Source: Diaporthe sp. PMI_573 (Eukaryota; Ascomycota; Sordariomycetes; Diaporthales; Diaporthaceae). From it: DNA of 64,000 bases. The stretch is taken from assembly GCA_021399435.1 (NCBI GenBank), contig JAJTUP010000081.1:1-64000 (forward strand), in the 5' to 3' direction. Of the stretch, positions 42,744-53,934 are shown one piece after another (positions within the stretch are counted from its first letter, which is position 1; the number at the start of each line of letters is the position of its first letter). The position numbers and the translations under genes are program-made. Below the pieces are notes generated by a model, which did not search any database, was not told where the DNA came from, and was given only the letters and a program-made list of their open reading frames with translations.

Positions 42744-45700
42744 TCGAATCTCCGAGCCCTGTCAAGTTTGGACATGACAGGACTCTTTGACGCAAGAGCG
42801 CAAGTGATTTCGGAGAATCAGCAGCCGTTTCTGAAGGTGGCGCGAAGATTTCTCCAGACCCACTCGCTCCCAGATGATGTCAAAGTCCTGGTAACCCCGG
42901 GACAGCTTCACTGTCTGCGGCGTGGTGATTAAGAGGGTGGTGAGCGAGGGAAATCGGCTGGCGCGCGAGCTTTCTGATAGAGAATTCAGGATCAGATAGG
43001 GAAAGAAGTTGAAGTGGACGGAGTCGATGGAAGTTCTTGGGCACATCGTTGGCCAAGATCGCATCATCAGCCACGACCAAACCATGCTGTGCACCGCATG
43101 GATCACGCCTGCAAGCCCAAAAGACTTGGAAGCCTTCTGCAACGTGTTTCCTTACTTTCTAGGCAACGTTAGTGAGCGGACGGCCGAACTTAAATTGTGG
43201 TCACTCATCGAAACGGTTCTTCGCTGGTCGCTGCTTTGCTGACCGAGTATCAGGCATGAAACTGAGATCTTGAATCCATCCACTTCTAGCCAGGCTACTT
43301 AATATCCCACTTATACAACTTAGCATGATAGGAGGTGGAACCTAGAAAAATTGCGATTGACTAGCGAGGTCAAGCCGAAGCTTCTACAGGACTACTGCTA
43401 CGGCCACATTTTCTTTTCTTTTACTAATGACAGCCTGTGTACCGCCGCTGTTTGTCTGCCTGCTGTCTGCTCAGGTTTTCCACTGCTCATCTCTAAGCTC
43501 GTGCACCAAGTGTGCGGTGGAAAGCGAGCGAGGGGCCTCAGCCCTGGCAAATAGGCTTTGACCATTTGACCAACGCGGGCGAGCTCGCCGCATTGTGCAT
43601 TAAAGACGACGAGGAAATCTGTTTCGTAGCTCCTTAAGCTACGTCTTGTCAACAGAGCCTGTGCCTACTGAGGATAGAGCCTGCACGTAGTTAGTGAATA
43701 GGTTGCCTGTCGCCTGCCCAACGTCTACCTGCCTGAACCTGCCTGCCTACTATCGTGACAACGCAGGTGCATCTGCAAATGGGGACAATTGTCATCATCA
43801 GGACATCGGGCTGTGATGTATAGTAGAATAATCTAATAGTTTTCCCGTGAGGATGATGTTTTATATATCTTGAGTAAAAGCAATTATCCCTATGATCTAC
43901 ATCACAAAATGGACAATATTTGTAAAGACTATGAGTCGACCCATCCTTTTGTCGTCTTTCATTTGTAACCATCGCCATGGCTACATAACGACTGTCTTTC
44001 AATAGGTGTAAGTGGCCCGCGTTTATTACTTCATTATGCTTCCACGCCAAATCTCAAGGGCAAGGGGAGCAGATCAACCCAGACAATGCTGACAATTCGG
44101 CTGCTACACACCTCTATGAGCCTCCGACGATAGAAGCTATTGTCAGGCAGAGGACCGCAAGCAGGGCCGAATCCACACTTCAGTTAGGTACAGAAATGCT
44201 AGTGTGGCGCTCGACATTTACCTCTCGGCACAGCGCAACGGCGCGGGCGTGATGCGCAAGAAGCTGGTGAAGCGAGTACGCCACGGGGCCATTGCAGGAG
44301 CTGACAGCTGATCATTGTTGGTACGGTACGCCTGAAATGTCTCCTCCTGTCCGAATAGCATTTGGACATGGGTTCGTACATATTTGTCAGCAGCCCCTTC
44401 AGCTACTTATAGCAACCTACTGGTCCGTACGGACCAGTGAATAGCGGAGAGAATGCAGTCCTTTTTGCTTTGGTTATTCCGTACTGAGGCCTCACCCAAT
44501 ACCTTCCAACACCTCCAGCAATTGTAATGCCTCGCCGTCGCGGCCTTGTGCATTATAGGACGCCAGCATTTGCTCAATTCACGGGGTCATCCGGCGAGCT
44601 AATTCCAACATTTCAACTGAGCCACTATGGCAGTTCTCATAAATGAACATATACTTTGCATTAGCTCACTTTCTTTATCAACCTAGACCCGAATTTCTCG
44701 GGCTAGGGGACTAGTTGTTCTGTTTTATTAGTTATTTTAAATTTTCTTGCTTACTCTATTCTAAACACATATCTACGGGCCGTGGGTGTGAATGTCATTT
44801 GGTAAATTCACTGAAGAGAAAATCAAGACTTTGTTTCCTGGCTGCGACAAGAATATGCCCACTAGAGCAACCATCTTGATTGACAAACGGGGGCCACCGC
44901 GCCGTCTCACTCCCCTAACAGATTTTCCTTCTACAAAAGTCTAAAATGTATTCAGGCCTTTACAAGTACTAATTTTAAGCTTTTTCTCTTTGCTGCTTTC
45001 TCTTTTCTCGCCTTTTGGCTTAAATAAACAACCCCTAATTAAGACTTTATCTTCTAAAAACGTAATTTGGATATATTGTGTGGATAGCTTCTTCGAAGCT
45101 CACAAGGGCCATTCTTTTAGTATATTAGTTTGCAAACAGTTAAACGGCAGAGGCACTTCGCCCTCGCTCGCTCGCTCGCTCCCGCAAAGCGCCCTTCGGG
45201 CCGCAGGGGGTTAGTATAGTTATCGAATGACAATATGTCCTTAAGGACGACGATTTCTCTGGCTGAAGGTCGACCATGTGTTTTATGTATTATAATTTTC
45301 ATGCTCTACCCAAATCCAGAACTATTTCTAACAGAAGTCTCTGTGTCTACTCAACTGTCATAACTTGTGTACTTCTGTAAGGACCTAGGGATTTGACAAT
45401 ACGACGCAGTAGTTATGTAGTCGTTTTAGGTAACGGCTCCCCTACACGCCACCAGAGCTGTGGTCATTAACCCTTTATACCAAGGACTGCTTTCGCAAGT
45501 TCCTGAACTAATTTGCTGCTCATTCGCCTACAGGTTCGGAAAACTGTACTTTGCATAAAGACAATGATTCTCGGATGGCAACATGGATACTTTTAAAAGT
45601 CCCTCAGTACTTCTAGAATGTGTTAGACTCATAACGCCAGGACTTCGACAATGTGCATAAGATATTTGTCAGCTGTCCATTCCTTGGCATAGATACAGAT

Positions 45701-46202
45701 AAACACAATTGGACCGGAAACTAGTCTAGTATGTATGGCGGAATGGGAGCGTGGGAGAACAGACAATTATGACCTATTTTCATTGGTCGGGTACTGGAGC
45801 CAATCCCAGAGAAGTGCCGCATCCATGCTCACAACTTGTGTACTTCCGTTCTCCTCCGATCGGCACACGAATGATTCTTGTACTGTACGTGTATAGATTG
45901 ACCAATGAAGTGCTACATCAGTAAGCAGGAGTATGTAGGATCATGTGGCTATGGTGATCCAGCAGGTTGGTACCCCTTCCAATTGGAAACATCAGGCCCG
46001 CCAATTGTAGTCAAGCTCGCATATGTTGGGAACCGGCCATCTAATGCCAGAAAAACTTTACGGCTGTTAAGAATGACCATGCGGACACACGCATGGAGCA
46101 GGCAGTCAAGTAAAGATTCCAGAAGGAACCCGTCGCATGCAACCACAAAGAAGGGCAGCCTGGATGACAGCGGGTATTGGTACTGAGTCCAACCAAATCT
46201 AG
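42744..46202. other. Long gene-poor region
   Basis: No gene is supported over about 3.4 kb. Weak coding-like stretches lie at 42762-43142 (minus; Leu-rich, possibly from an F-box-type protein) and 44050-44250 (plus). A (CTCG)n microsatellite lies near 45163-45180. The first exon of the downstream Zn2Cys6 gene would be expected here but was not found. Confidence 0.4.
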
Positions 46203-48989
46203 GTTCGCAAGAATCGGTGCGATGGCCTCCCCGAAGGATGCTCCCCCTGCGCTCAGCAGAACCTCGAATGCTATGTCACCGACCGCGTCACCGGGCGCAC
46301 AGAACGCCGCGGTTATTTGCAACAGCTTGAGCGCGAGAAAAAGGACATAATGACCCGGCTGCGTGACATGGAGAAGTTGCTCGAAGACAGAGGAATTCAG
46401 GTTCGACCGTGGCAGTGGACTCCTCGCTATGGATTAAGCACCTTATTGGACCCCGGCAACGACCCAAGCAAAGACCAATGGACACAATTCTTCTCTCTAT
46501 GGGTCAAGGATGCCAATCGCCAGCCTGAAAGATCATTGAACGGCTATTCTACCACGCAGCAGGTATCTTCCCTCCAGACTGCAGATCCGAGGACAGCCGA
46601 CGCCCGTCTCGGCGTCGCAGCCCAAGGCGCACCCTTGTGTAGTATCAATGGCACTCAGCTATCCATACTAGGCACGACGATAGACATCACATCTTTCAAC
46701 GCTCCGGACCTGGACGGCCCACCGCCGGGCATTCCCAACAGCACCCCGCTCTACAACAAGTCTTTACAATCTTTCGTCAACTCAGTATCCAAGGTCAACC
46801 CGCCCCTCGAAGTCCACTTGCCCGCGAGAGATGAGGCGTTCAGTTACTCTGAGTGGTTCTTCGTGATGCTAGGCCCCTTTACACCCGTTCTTCACAAGCC
46901 GACTTATCTTAGATTGGTAATGTTTCTTCCATTTAATTTAGTGCAAACGGATGTAGGGCTATCTTCTAATGCACTCGGTTGCCGTAGCTTTCGCGGATAT
47001 ATGATGACCAGACGTACAAAGCCTCGACAGCAGAGCTTGCTATTGTGCATATAGTCTTCGCCATTATGTATTATCAGTTCAGCGTGCGAGACGGCGAAGA
47101 TCCAGACGGGAGAGCACAGCTCAACGACTTGTCAAACAGGCACTACCACTGGTGCCTCGACAGACGTGGGACCTAGGATGCGACATGTCTATTCCTGCTA
47201 CACAGGCTCTAGTGCTTATGCTAACTCACTGTCGCGGCTTTCCCAAACCGGGGCCCGCCTTTCTGATGGCCACCCTGACGTGGACACGAGCCATGGACAT
47301 GAACCTCCATCGTGCATTTCTTGACAAGAACGAACCCACCACCCTTGAAAACGAGATGCGAAAACGTCTATGGTGGAGCATATTCATGATAGTCGTGATA
47401 CTATACGGCCGAATCGGCAAGCCCATGCCCATCAGGGCCGACGATTTCGACACAGAGCTGCCAATCTGTGTTCCGGATGAATGTATCGACGAGAGCGGGA
47501 TCACGGACACGACAAGGATAGGAGAGTGCTACTGGCTCGTGGGCCACACCGGCTTCAAGTTGTCATTCTTGTTCATGGAGCTGTGGAACAATGTGTACTC
47601 TGTGCGCCAGGATCCGAACAAGTACATGGCGTCTGTGCGGAGATTAGAGCAACAATTCCGCAACTACGAACGAGACTTCCCAGAGGAGCTGCAAGTGGAC
47701 AAGTGCAAGCCACAAAACCAGATGCTCGCGTCATACCTTGCGGGCGCAAACCACGAGTTCATGTTTTATCTACGGCACCCATCTCGATGCGTCAGTACCG
47801 ATCCGAACCTTGTCGCAGAGAATAGCAAAGTCTCCGAGGAGTCAGCGAGGGGTTTGCTCAGGATCGCGAGCGAATTGACACGGCCGAAGTCGCTTGACAC
47901 GACCTGGTACCAACTGGCTGTCTATGTGGCTGCTTTATTCACAATTGTCACCGCTCATTGGGAGAGACGAGCGGACATGGCGCTGACCGAGCTCACCAAC
48001 CTAAGGGCTGACATAAACATGGGACTATCTCTGATAATGGAGGTATCAAAATACCTTGGCATTGGTGAGTGACCATCACATAGGTAGCCATCTGGCTTAC
48101 ATGCTCATAACATATCCTAGGACCCGATTCTCGGTTAATGCCACAGATTATGTCGGTCATCGATCGCAGAGTCGCGTTGATTGAAAACGACCTGGGAGCA
48201 AGGCGTGATAGCAACAGCAACACTAACACCAACGCCAACAGCACGCCAGTCTCACAATTTGCTACGCATCCCCAACACAACCTCACCATAACAGTCAAGC
48301 AGGAGGGATTTGGCTCGGCGGCGTCCAGGCGTCCGTCACTACGATCAAATAGCACGACACCGAGTTCAATGGTGAATGAGACGGAGCAGTTATCAATCCA
48401 TCGTGCTCCGGGCATGGCGAACAACCCCTATTACAACCCTTCGATGACCGCACCGACCGCCGGCTATCCTCAGATGGGATACGCTGACCTCACACAGTCC
48501 GCCATATCCACACCGGCATCGGCGTCGAGCTCCATGCAGTCGTCTTACATGCCAGCAGTCACCGGGGAATCCGCACATCAATATCTGTATACCACCACGG
48601 CGGCAGCGGCAGCAGCAGTGCAGATGACCCACACACCACCCGGGCACTCACCACAAGCAACCCATAACCTGATGGTCAGCTACAACAACGCAGAGCAAGC
48701 AGCAGCAGCAACACAGACGCACCACCACCAACAACAGGCCTCAGCAGGGTGGATGAACACTGGCCCAGGGGCGCCCAACGGCATGCCGACGGTGCCGCAA
48801 GTCCCGAAGGGCGCAACCCCCTGGCCTGAGTGGACCATCGCCATCCCGATAGGCGTAACGCCTTCCTCGCAGGACCGCTACAGCGCCAACGCCCTCATGC
48901 CTCTCGGTAGCGAGCAGCGGGGATCCGGGGAGGTGGTGGTGGGGCGGGAGGTGGCGCGGTACCTGCTCAGGGCGGCCAGTGGTCGATGA
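46203..48989 (+). pseudogene. Zn2Cys6 fungal-specific transcription factor, 5'-incomplete, with a frameshift
   Basis: The visible exon starts after an acceptor at 46201-46202 with VRKNRCDGLPEGCSPCAQQN, i.e. the last four Cys of a Zn2Cys6 cluster. The first CxxC must come from an upstream exon that I could not find. A coiled coil (LQQLEREKKDIMTRLRDMEK) follows, then the fungal_trans middle-homology region: FSYSEWFFVMLGPFTPVLHK, AIVHIVFAIMYYQFSVRDGE, AFLMATLTWTRAMDMNLHRA and MRKRLWWSIFMIVVILYGR. A Gln/Ala/Ser/His-rich activation-type tail ends at 48987-48989. Introns are 46917-46987 and 48065-48120. Between HYHWCL (about 47158) and WDLGCD (about 47170) the frame changes by a one-base deletion. 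The gene is therefore broken, or the base is a sequence error. The regulon is unknown. Confidence 0.82.
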
Positions 48990-50494
48990 TGATGGCGTAC
49001 GATGACCCGAACCATACATGAATGCAATTAGACCCAAAGGGGGGAATCGGGACACACCTGTGTGTGTGTGTGTGTAGTTCATTCCGCCCGGAGGCTCTAG
49101 GCCTAAAGGGCTCCTAATACGCTACTGTACATATCCAGTTTGCCTCAGTTGTCGCCATAGTCACCTCATAGCCCCTAAAGATATCGTAGAGCCGCTCCTA
49201 TCAATCCCATACAAATAGAACCTGCGACGGTTTTTGTGCCTCTCAGATAGTACCAGCAACCTTCCTGCGGAATCTCGTGGGTTTAGTAGCAAGCCGGCTT
49301 GAAGGCGGATTCTCCAAGTGTCCAGTGTCCTATCTTCGGCGGCTGAAGCAAGACCTGCTGTCGTGACACGAGGGTGCTTAATGTGGTTATTCGAAGGTTT
49401 GGTAAGGTGGTTGCGGTGTAGTTTGTCTCCCGACTGCCTTGTTCCTCCGGCCCGTGGCCAAGGCAAACCTCGCCGTTCCCGGACCGCCTCCATGTTTAGT
49501 GTCCAGCTTCGGGGTCTGATAGAGCTTTCCCTCCAAGATAGAAGGTCAAGCCGCTTCGTCTCGTATCTATGCGCTGCTGGTGCTCAACCCCGAGGGTCGC
49601 TTCTCTTGTTCGTCGTCGCTGACGTCATTGACGTCATGCCCCGAGGGGGCCGCAACCAAGCGCCGAGGGCCACGCCGCTGAACGTTGGGCTTCAAAAAAA
49701 CCCCGCCATTGCGTCTCTGTGTTGGCTCTGAGTAGCAGAAGCTCTCAGGTTCCCAGGGGATACCGCGTGGAGGTACAGAGTCCGACTTCATCCCCCCACA
49801 CCTGTGTGTATGGGTGGGGGTGTGCGTCTGTGTGCGTGGGAGAGAACAAATTATTTTAGGACCATCTCGATCTGCATGCAAACCATTTACTGGGCGAGAC
49901 TTCGCTATCGGAAAGCTAGGATGTTTACGGTGGGCGATAGGGGGCACTGTTGCATAACCCCCCGGTCGTTTCCTTTTGGGTTTAGGCGCTCAACTCCTTA
50001 GTCATCTTGGTACTTTGGGACGCCATGGGATATGTACCGCGGACTAGCAGCGGGCTCGCGCGGTAGCATTCGGCCATTGACTTTCATGCTCACCACATCA
50101 GTCGATAAATGGTGGACTGGTTGCTACTACCAAAATAGTCACAAAATATGTCCAGAAGATGGTTCTGACAATCTGAGTTGGCCTCGAATCCAATGCCGTT
50201 TTCTATTTCGCAATTAAAATGCACATATTCCAGAAATCGCGAGCGCTTAATTACCCATTCATCTTGACCTCCGGATAAGGAACAACTTGGTGAGCCTACA
50301 AAGGGTCACCGCAGTGATCCCGCTCCTAGTCCGCAGCGGATTAGCGCAGTAACCTCCTGCTCAAATGAGTCTAGCGACTTCATCCACCATAGGAAAGGGT
50401 GGTCTTGATTATTCTTGTTAAATTAAAACCTCAGTGGAAACCAGATTCACCCCTTTCTCTCCTTTCCGACTTTCACCTCCTCTCTTCAACCGAA
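48990..50494. other. Intergenic with TG-rich microsatellites
   Basis: A (TG)n run lies at about 49058-49076 and an interrupted TG/GGG-rich tract at 49798-49845. No gene is supported. CCGCAGCGG occurs at 50331-50339, and the promoter of the next gene should lie at about 50350-50494. Confidence 0.45.
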
Positions 50495-51787
50495 ATGAGC
50501 CCTCCAAAGATTCCCCCCGAGCATGTCTATTGCGTCCAAGCCGGAAAGAAACATCATGAACTCTTCACCACGACGTATGTTGGCGCGAATTATTGTGGCC
50601 GTTGCGGCTTAGCCAACCCCTTTCGGCTCCAGCATCAAGCCAGGTCCAAAACTCCGGCACTTCCGGGCCCATACGATGAGGTGGTGGAGGTTGAGGACTC
50701 CCCGCCACGGCCAGTCAGTCCAGCAAGCCAGCTGCTGCGTGAAAGACCGAAACCCGTGTCATTCATCAGCATTGGACGCGCGGCTCAACTGCTCCCCAAC
50801 GAAGTGTCTGCTCCCGGCACGGTGAATACACGAGCACGCATACCTCCTCCTGAGGCGCAGGGCAATCCCCATTTCATGACAGTAGCATCAGCGGCCAGTC
50901 GGGCCATTCAGGATACAAAAACCAGTACCAGAAAACCTATGAGGCAGCGGACGGGGTACCAGTGGGTACATATAAGTCTCCTGCTTGTGAGCTTGGAGAC
51001 CAGGTATTTCAATGGGCTTGCAGTGGAGGTTCCGGAGACGGTGCTGCCTCTGAAGGATACAGTGGTCAAGTTTTCCTCGTCAGATTTACTGACTTGGCCC
51101 TCATTCACCGCGATTTTGTTCGACCATCTCCGTCCGCTCCCGCCCACAATCGATCTTACGAACAGAGACCTATGGAGCGTTTCTTACGCTTCGAGTTTCT
51201 CTGGCAAGAAGATCGTCACCGTTCCGAACACCGACAAGTACACAACCCCGTCGAGTATGCTCGCCTCGGGGCACTTCGGCAACAATCAGGCAGGACAGTT
51301 GAAGGTGCTAGTCGTCCTTACATCCACGGATGTAGTCGACAAGCAGGAGCCAGTCACACCGCTTAGACCAGATGAATACTCCATGCCAGTCAAGGAAGAA
51401 AAGAAACGGAAGGTCAAGCAAGAAGACCCGAGTCCTACGCCCCGGCGCAAAAGGCGCATCAAGCAGGAGGAACATGTCAAGAAGGAGAGTCGCACCGGGG
51501 ACACGTACAAGGTCAAGCAGGGGGTACACATCAAGGTGAAGCCGGAAGAGCCTGTCCCGACTGCCTCCCGCCAGAGCCCAACGGACGATGAGCTTGAAGA
51601 TATTGTTGAGGAGATCATTGTACACGAAGATGTGGCAGACCTCTGTGAAGTGGAAGATCCGCTTCGTGATCTATTGTTTGACGGCATCCCTGGCGATAAG
51701 GGGAGTGGAGGTATGGCAGGTGACGGAGATGTAGTGGACGGGGGAGATGATGAGGAGATTTTCGTCCCGGAGTTCGTAAGAGACTAA
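50495..51787 (+). CDS. Protein with CxxC motif, SUMO-consensus array and acidic tail
   Basis: ATG 50495 is preferred to an upstream GTG because the extra residues are leader-like. The product has 430 residues. Near the N-terminus is a CxxC pair (YCGRCGLANPF). The middle (about 170-290) is an ordinary globular-looking region with GYQWVHISLLLVSLETRYFN and WSVSYASSFSGKKIVTVPNT. From about residue 300 come five copies of the sumoylation consensus (hydrophobic-K-x-E): PVKEE, KVKQED, RIKQEE, HVKKES and KVKPEE. One of them has the phospho-dependent extension VKQEDPSP. Then follow a hydrophobic-acidic stretch like a SUMO-interacting motif (DIVEEIIVHED) and an Asp/Gly-rich end. No family was recognised. 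It is likely nuclear. It converges on the integrase-like gene with stops 194 bp apart. Confidence 0.68.
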   Translation: MSPPKIPPEHVYCVQAGKKHHELFTTTYVGANYCGRCGLANPFRLQHQARSKTPALPGPYDEVVEVEDSPPRPVSPASQLLRERPKPVSFISIGRAAQLLPNEVSAPGTVNTRARIPPPEAQGNPHFMTVASAASRAIQDTKTSTRKPMRQRTGYQWVHISLLLVSLETRYFNGLAVEVPETVLPLKDTVVKFSSSDLLTWPSFTAILFDHLRPLPPTIDLTNRDLWSVSYASSFSGKKIVTVPNTDKYTTPSSMLASGHFGNNQAGQLKVLVVLTSTDVVDKQEPVTPLRPDEYSMPVKEEKKRKVKQEDPSPTPRRKRRIKQEEHVKKESRTGDTYKVKQGVHIKVKPEEPVPTASRQSPTDDELEDIVEEIIVHEDVADLCEVEDPLRDLLFDGIPGDKGSGGMAGDGDVVDGGDDEEIFVPEFVRD

Positions 51788-51980
51788 ATCACCTCATTGC
51801 AGAGTCTAGTTCTAACACCACCAGGTAACCCGAGAGTTCATTGCTCAGAGCATTAATAGCGATCAAGCTCGACTGCCCGGCACTGATATCGATGAGGCGC
51901 TTCCACCAGCACGATCCACACGCTTCAAAGGGACAAAGATCCCTGCAACATTTGCTGTCCGACATAATAGGAAGGATTGA

Positions 51981-53708
51981 CTACTCGGCTTCCTCATCTG
52001 AAGTCTCGCCATCCTGCTCATCATCACTTATTCCCTCCATATCGTTCCCTTCTTCGTCCTCATATCCTAGTTCAACAAGTGGTTGCTCTGCTGGTTCCCC
52101 ATCTCCAAGTTCATTGTGGAAAGCCTGATTTGCTCGGTCGTACAATGCTTCGTATATGCGTTTAGATTCGCGAACCCGCAGAGAAACGGCAGGGCTTACA
52201 TATTCGGCAACGCCCCCTGTTGGCGCTTTGCGGTATGCCAATGTAGGCTGTCGGCCACTTTCGATGTGCTGAATGATTCTATCTCGTAGGCCCAGGTAGA
52301 ATCGCTTGAAAGGCCGCAGCTTGTCTGGCTCCTGGTGAGTCCCATGGACGACGTCATCGTAGCCCATTTCGACGAGAACTTGGCGACACCAATCCTTTGT
52401 CTGTGGCTCCAAACAACTGCTAATGTCGATATCAGCCAGTGGTCTGTGCAGTCCCTCTAGAACCGAGCGGTTAATGGGGATCCCCCAGTTGCATGCCTTC
52501 TCTGGGTCCGGGTAATGGTAGTTCATCCAGGGCTGACCGTGGACCACGTGCGGACGGTTCTTCTGAAGGCGGATCCGATGAATGTTCCACGCCTCCACAA
52601 AGTCGAAGAGTTCTTGGCGTAATATATCTTCGAAGACGGCATAGATGGCGATCTGATCCTCCAGCATATCGCCGTCGAAGCCCCCGTCCCTGGCAAGCTC
52701 CCCAAAGTAGTCCACCCACTGCCGGGAAGATACATGCAGCATGCGCTCCCACCAACTTTCGATCTTGACATTCTTTGTGCTCGGTGCGGCCTTGTAGGAA
52801 TCCTTTAGGCGCTTCCCTTGCTGGAAAACCTTCCCGTTCCACTCCACCCGTCCGTCTGCCGCCAAAGCAAAATTCCAATGAGCTGCAGCGATTAGCGGCG
52901 TCTCGCTACCTCTGTCTGCCTGCAGATACCATGGCCGGAAGCCGTATGTGTCGCATGCGGCCAAGTACTGCTTCAGAACGCTCAAAGCAGTTGTAGCAGA
53001 GTGGCCAACATAAAACCAGATAATGTTGCGCGAGTAGGCGTCGATTGCAGCGTATATCTCGAATCCGTACGCCTTGAGCTTGTCATGACCATCAATGCAC
53101 CACTGGTAGTTCGGACCAGGGACAAGAAAATGTCCTTTCTTCCTCCGAAACATCCTTTTCCGGATCTCGACCTCGTTCGGGAACATGATTTTGTACATCG
53201 CAAAGAGAGGATCTCTTGGTACCCAGAACTGCCTTTGCTGGCGAAGATAAGGCTGTAGGAGGCTTTTGCCATATCCGGAAATGGCATTGGAACGTCGTGT
53301 CATTTCGATAATAACCTTCTCTGTCTTCTCCAGCAACGCAAGGCGCTCCTCATCGCTATTAAGCCTGCGCACCCAGCGGCGGTCTGGGTGAAGCCTGATG
53401 CGCTTCAGACCTCGTTTCGTGATCGGCCAGCCCTGTCTCTGTAGAACGCTCAATGTCTGCTTCTCGCTAAGCCCAACGCGGAATATCAGGTCGCGGGTGG
53501 CCTCTATAAGCTCTGGACTCTCTTTGGTACGGGCTTGCTGGCGTGGGAGATGCCAGCTTGCGATTCGGCGAGAGATTGTGCTGAGATTGACGATGAAGCG
53601 ATGATGCTTCCGAAGCTTGTACTGAATCCTGCTTCGCGAGACGCCGTTGAGGTAGAGATGAGTGACATAGTCGCGGTATTCATCGATTGGGTTGGGCGGA
53701 CGTGCCAT
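51981..53708 (-). CDS. Integrase-core (rve-like) D,D,E transposase, intact
   Basis: ATG 53708 was chosen; the frame is open upstream, but MARPPNPIDEYRDYVTHLYL begins the helix-turn-helix-like region (residues 10-60), and a longer start would overlap the divergent neighbour. Residues 60-150 carry a second winged-helix-like region (QRQGWPITKRGLKRIRLHPD). The RNase H-like integrase core follows with YQWCIDGHDKLKAYGFEIYA (D206), YLQADRGSETPLI (D265) and TKNVKIESWWERM (E317), that is D-58-D-51-E. The C-terminal 250 residues hold FRPW-type and YLGLRDRIIQHIESG blocks and end in a strongly acidic tail. All 575 codons are uninterrupted. The core resembles eukaryotic integrase-like proteins thought to come from DNA transposons. 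No LTR, reverse transcriptase or terminal repeat is present, so it may be a DNA-transposon transposase or a domesticated one. Confidence 0.82.
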   Translation of the reverse strand: MARPPNPIDEYRDYVTHLYLNGVSRSRIQYKLRKHHRFIVNLSTISRRIASWHLPRQQARTKESPELIEATRDLIFRVGLSEKQTLSVLQRQGWPITKRGLKRIRLHPDRRWVRRLNSDEERLALLEKTEKVIIEMTRRSNAISGYGKSLLQPYLRQQRQFWVPRDPLFAMYKIMFPNEVEIRKRMFRRKKGHFLVPGPNYQWCIDGHDKLKAYGFEIYAAIDAYSRNIIWFYVGHSATTALSVLKQYLAACDTYGFRPWYLQADRGSETPLIAAAHWNFALAADGRVEWNGKVFQQGKRLKDSYKAAPSTKNVKIESWWERMLHVSSRQWVDYFGELARDGGFDGDMLEDQIAIYAVFEDILRQELFDFVEAWNIHRIRLQKNRPHVVHGQPWMNYHYPDPEKACNWGIPINRSVLEGLHRPLADIDISSCLEPQTKDWCRQVLVEMGYDDVVHGTHQEPDKLRPFKRFYLGLRDRIIQHIESGRQPTLAYRKAPTGGVAEYVSPAVSLRVRESKRIYEALYDRANQAFHNELGDGEPAEQPLVELGYEDEEGNDMEGISDDEQDGETSDEEAE

Positions 53709-53934
53709 GTTTGCGCGGTGAGGTCGAAAGAGTGTGGACGATCTGCTTCGTCCTGACAGCCAGAAAAGGGTGTGATGAGGCTGGCTTTCCGCACTGGTCC
53801 GCAGCGGTTTTGCAGCCGGCCCGAAGCGGTGACTGACCTGGAGGGGCTTAGCGTCAAGTTGCTGATTGGTGGAACCCCACCAAACCAGGGGCAGGAGATC
53901 CCTTCCAACCCTTTTCCACCTTCCCTTTTGTATC
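53709..53934. promoter_or_regulatory. 226-bp shared divergent promoter
   Basis: It lies between the start codons of the integrase-like gene (53708, minus) and the Zn-finger gene (53935, plus). It contains CCGCAGCGG at 53800-53808 and a palindrome near 53867-53885 (TGGTGGAACCCCACCA). Shared control of the two genes is inference from the geometry. Confidence 0.5.

Noticed and set aside
42762..43142. F-box-like gene on the minus strand
   Set aside because: A Leu-rich frame with no identifiable F-box motif; it cannot be told from chance.
45163..45180. (CTCG)n run as a functional repeat
   Set aside because: A simple microsatellite of about 4 units with no context.
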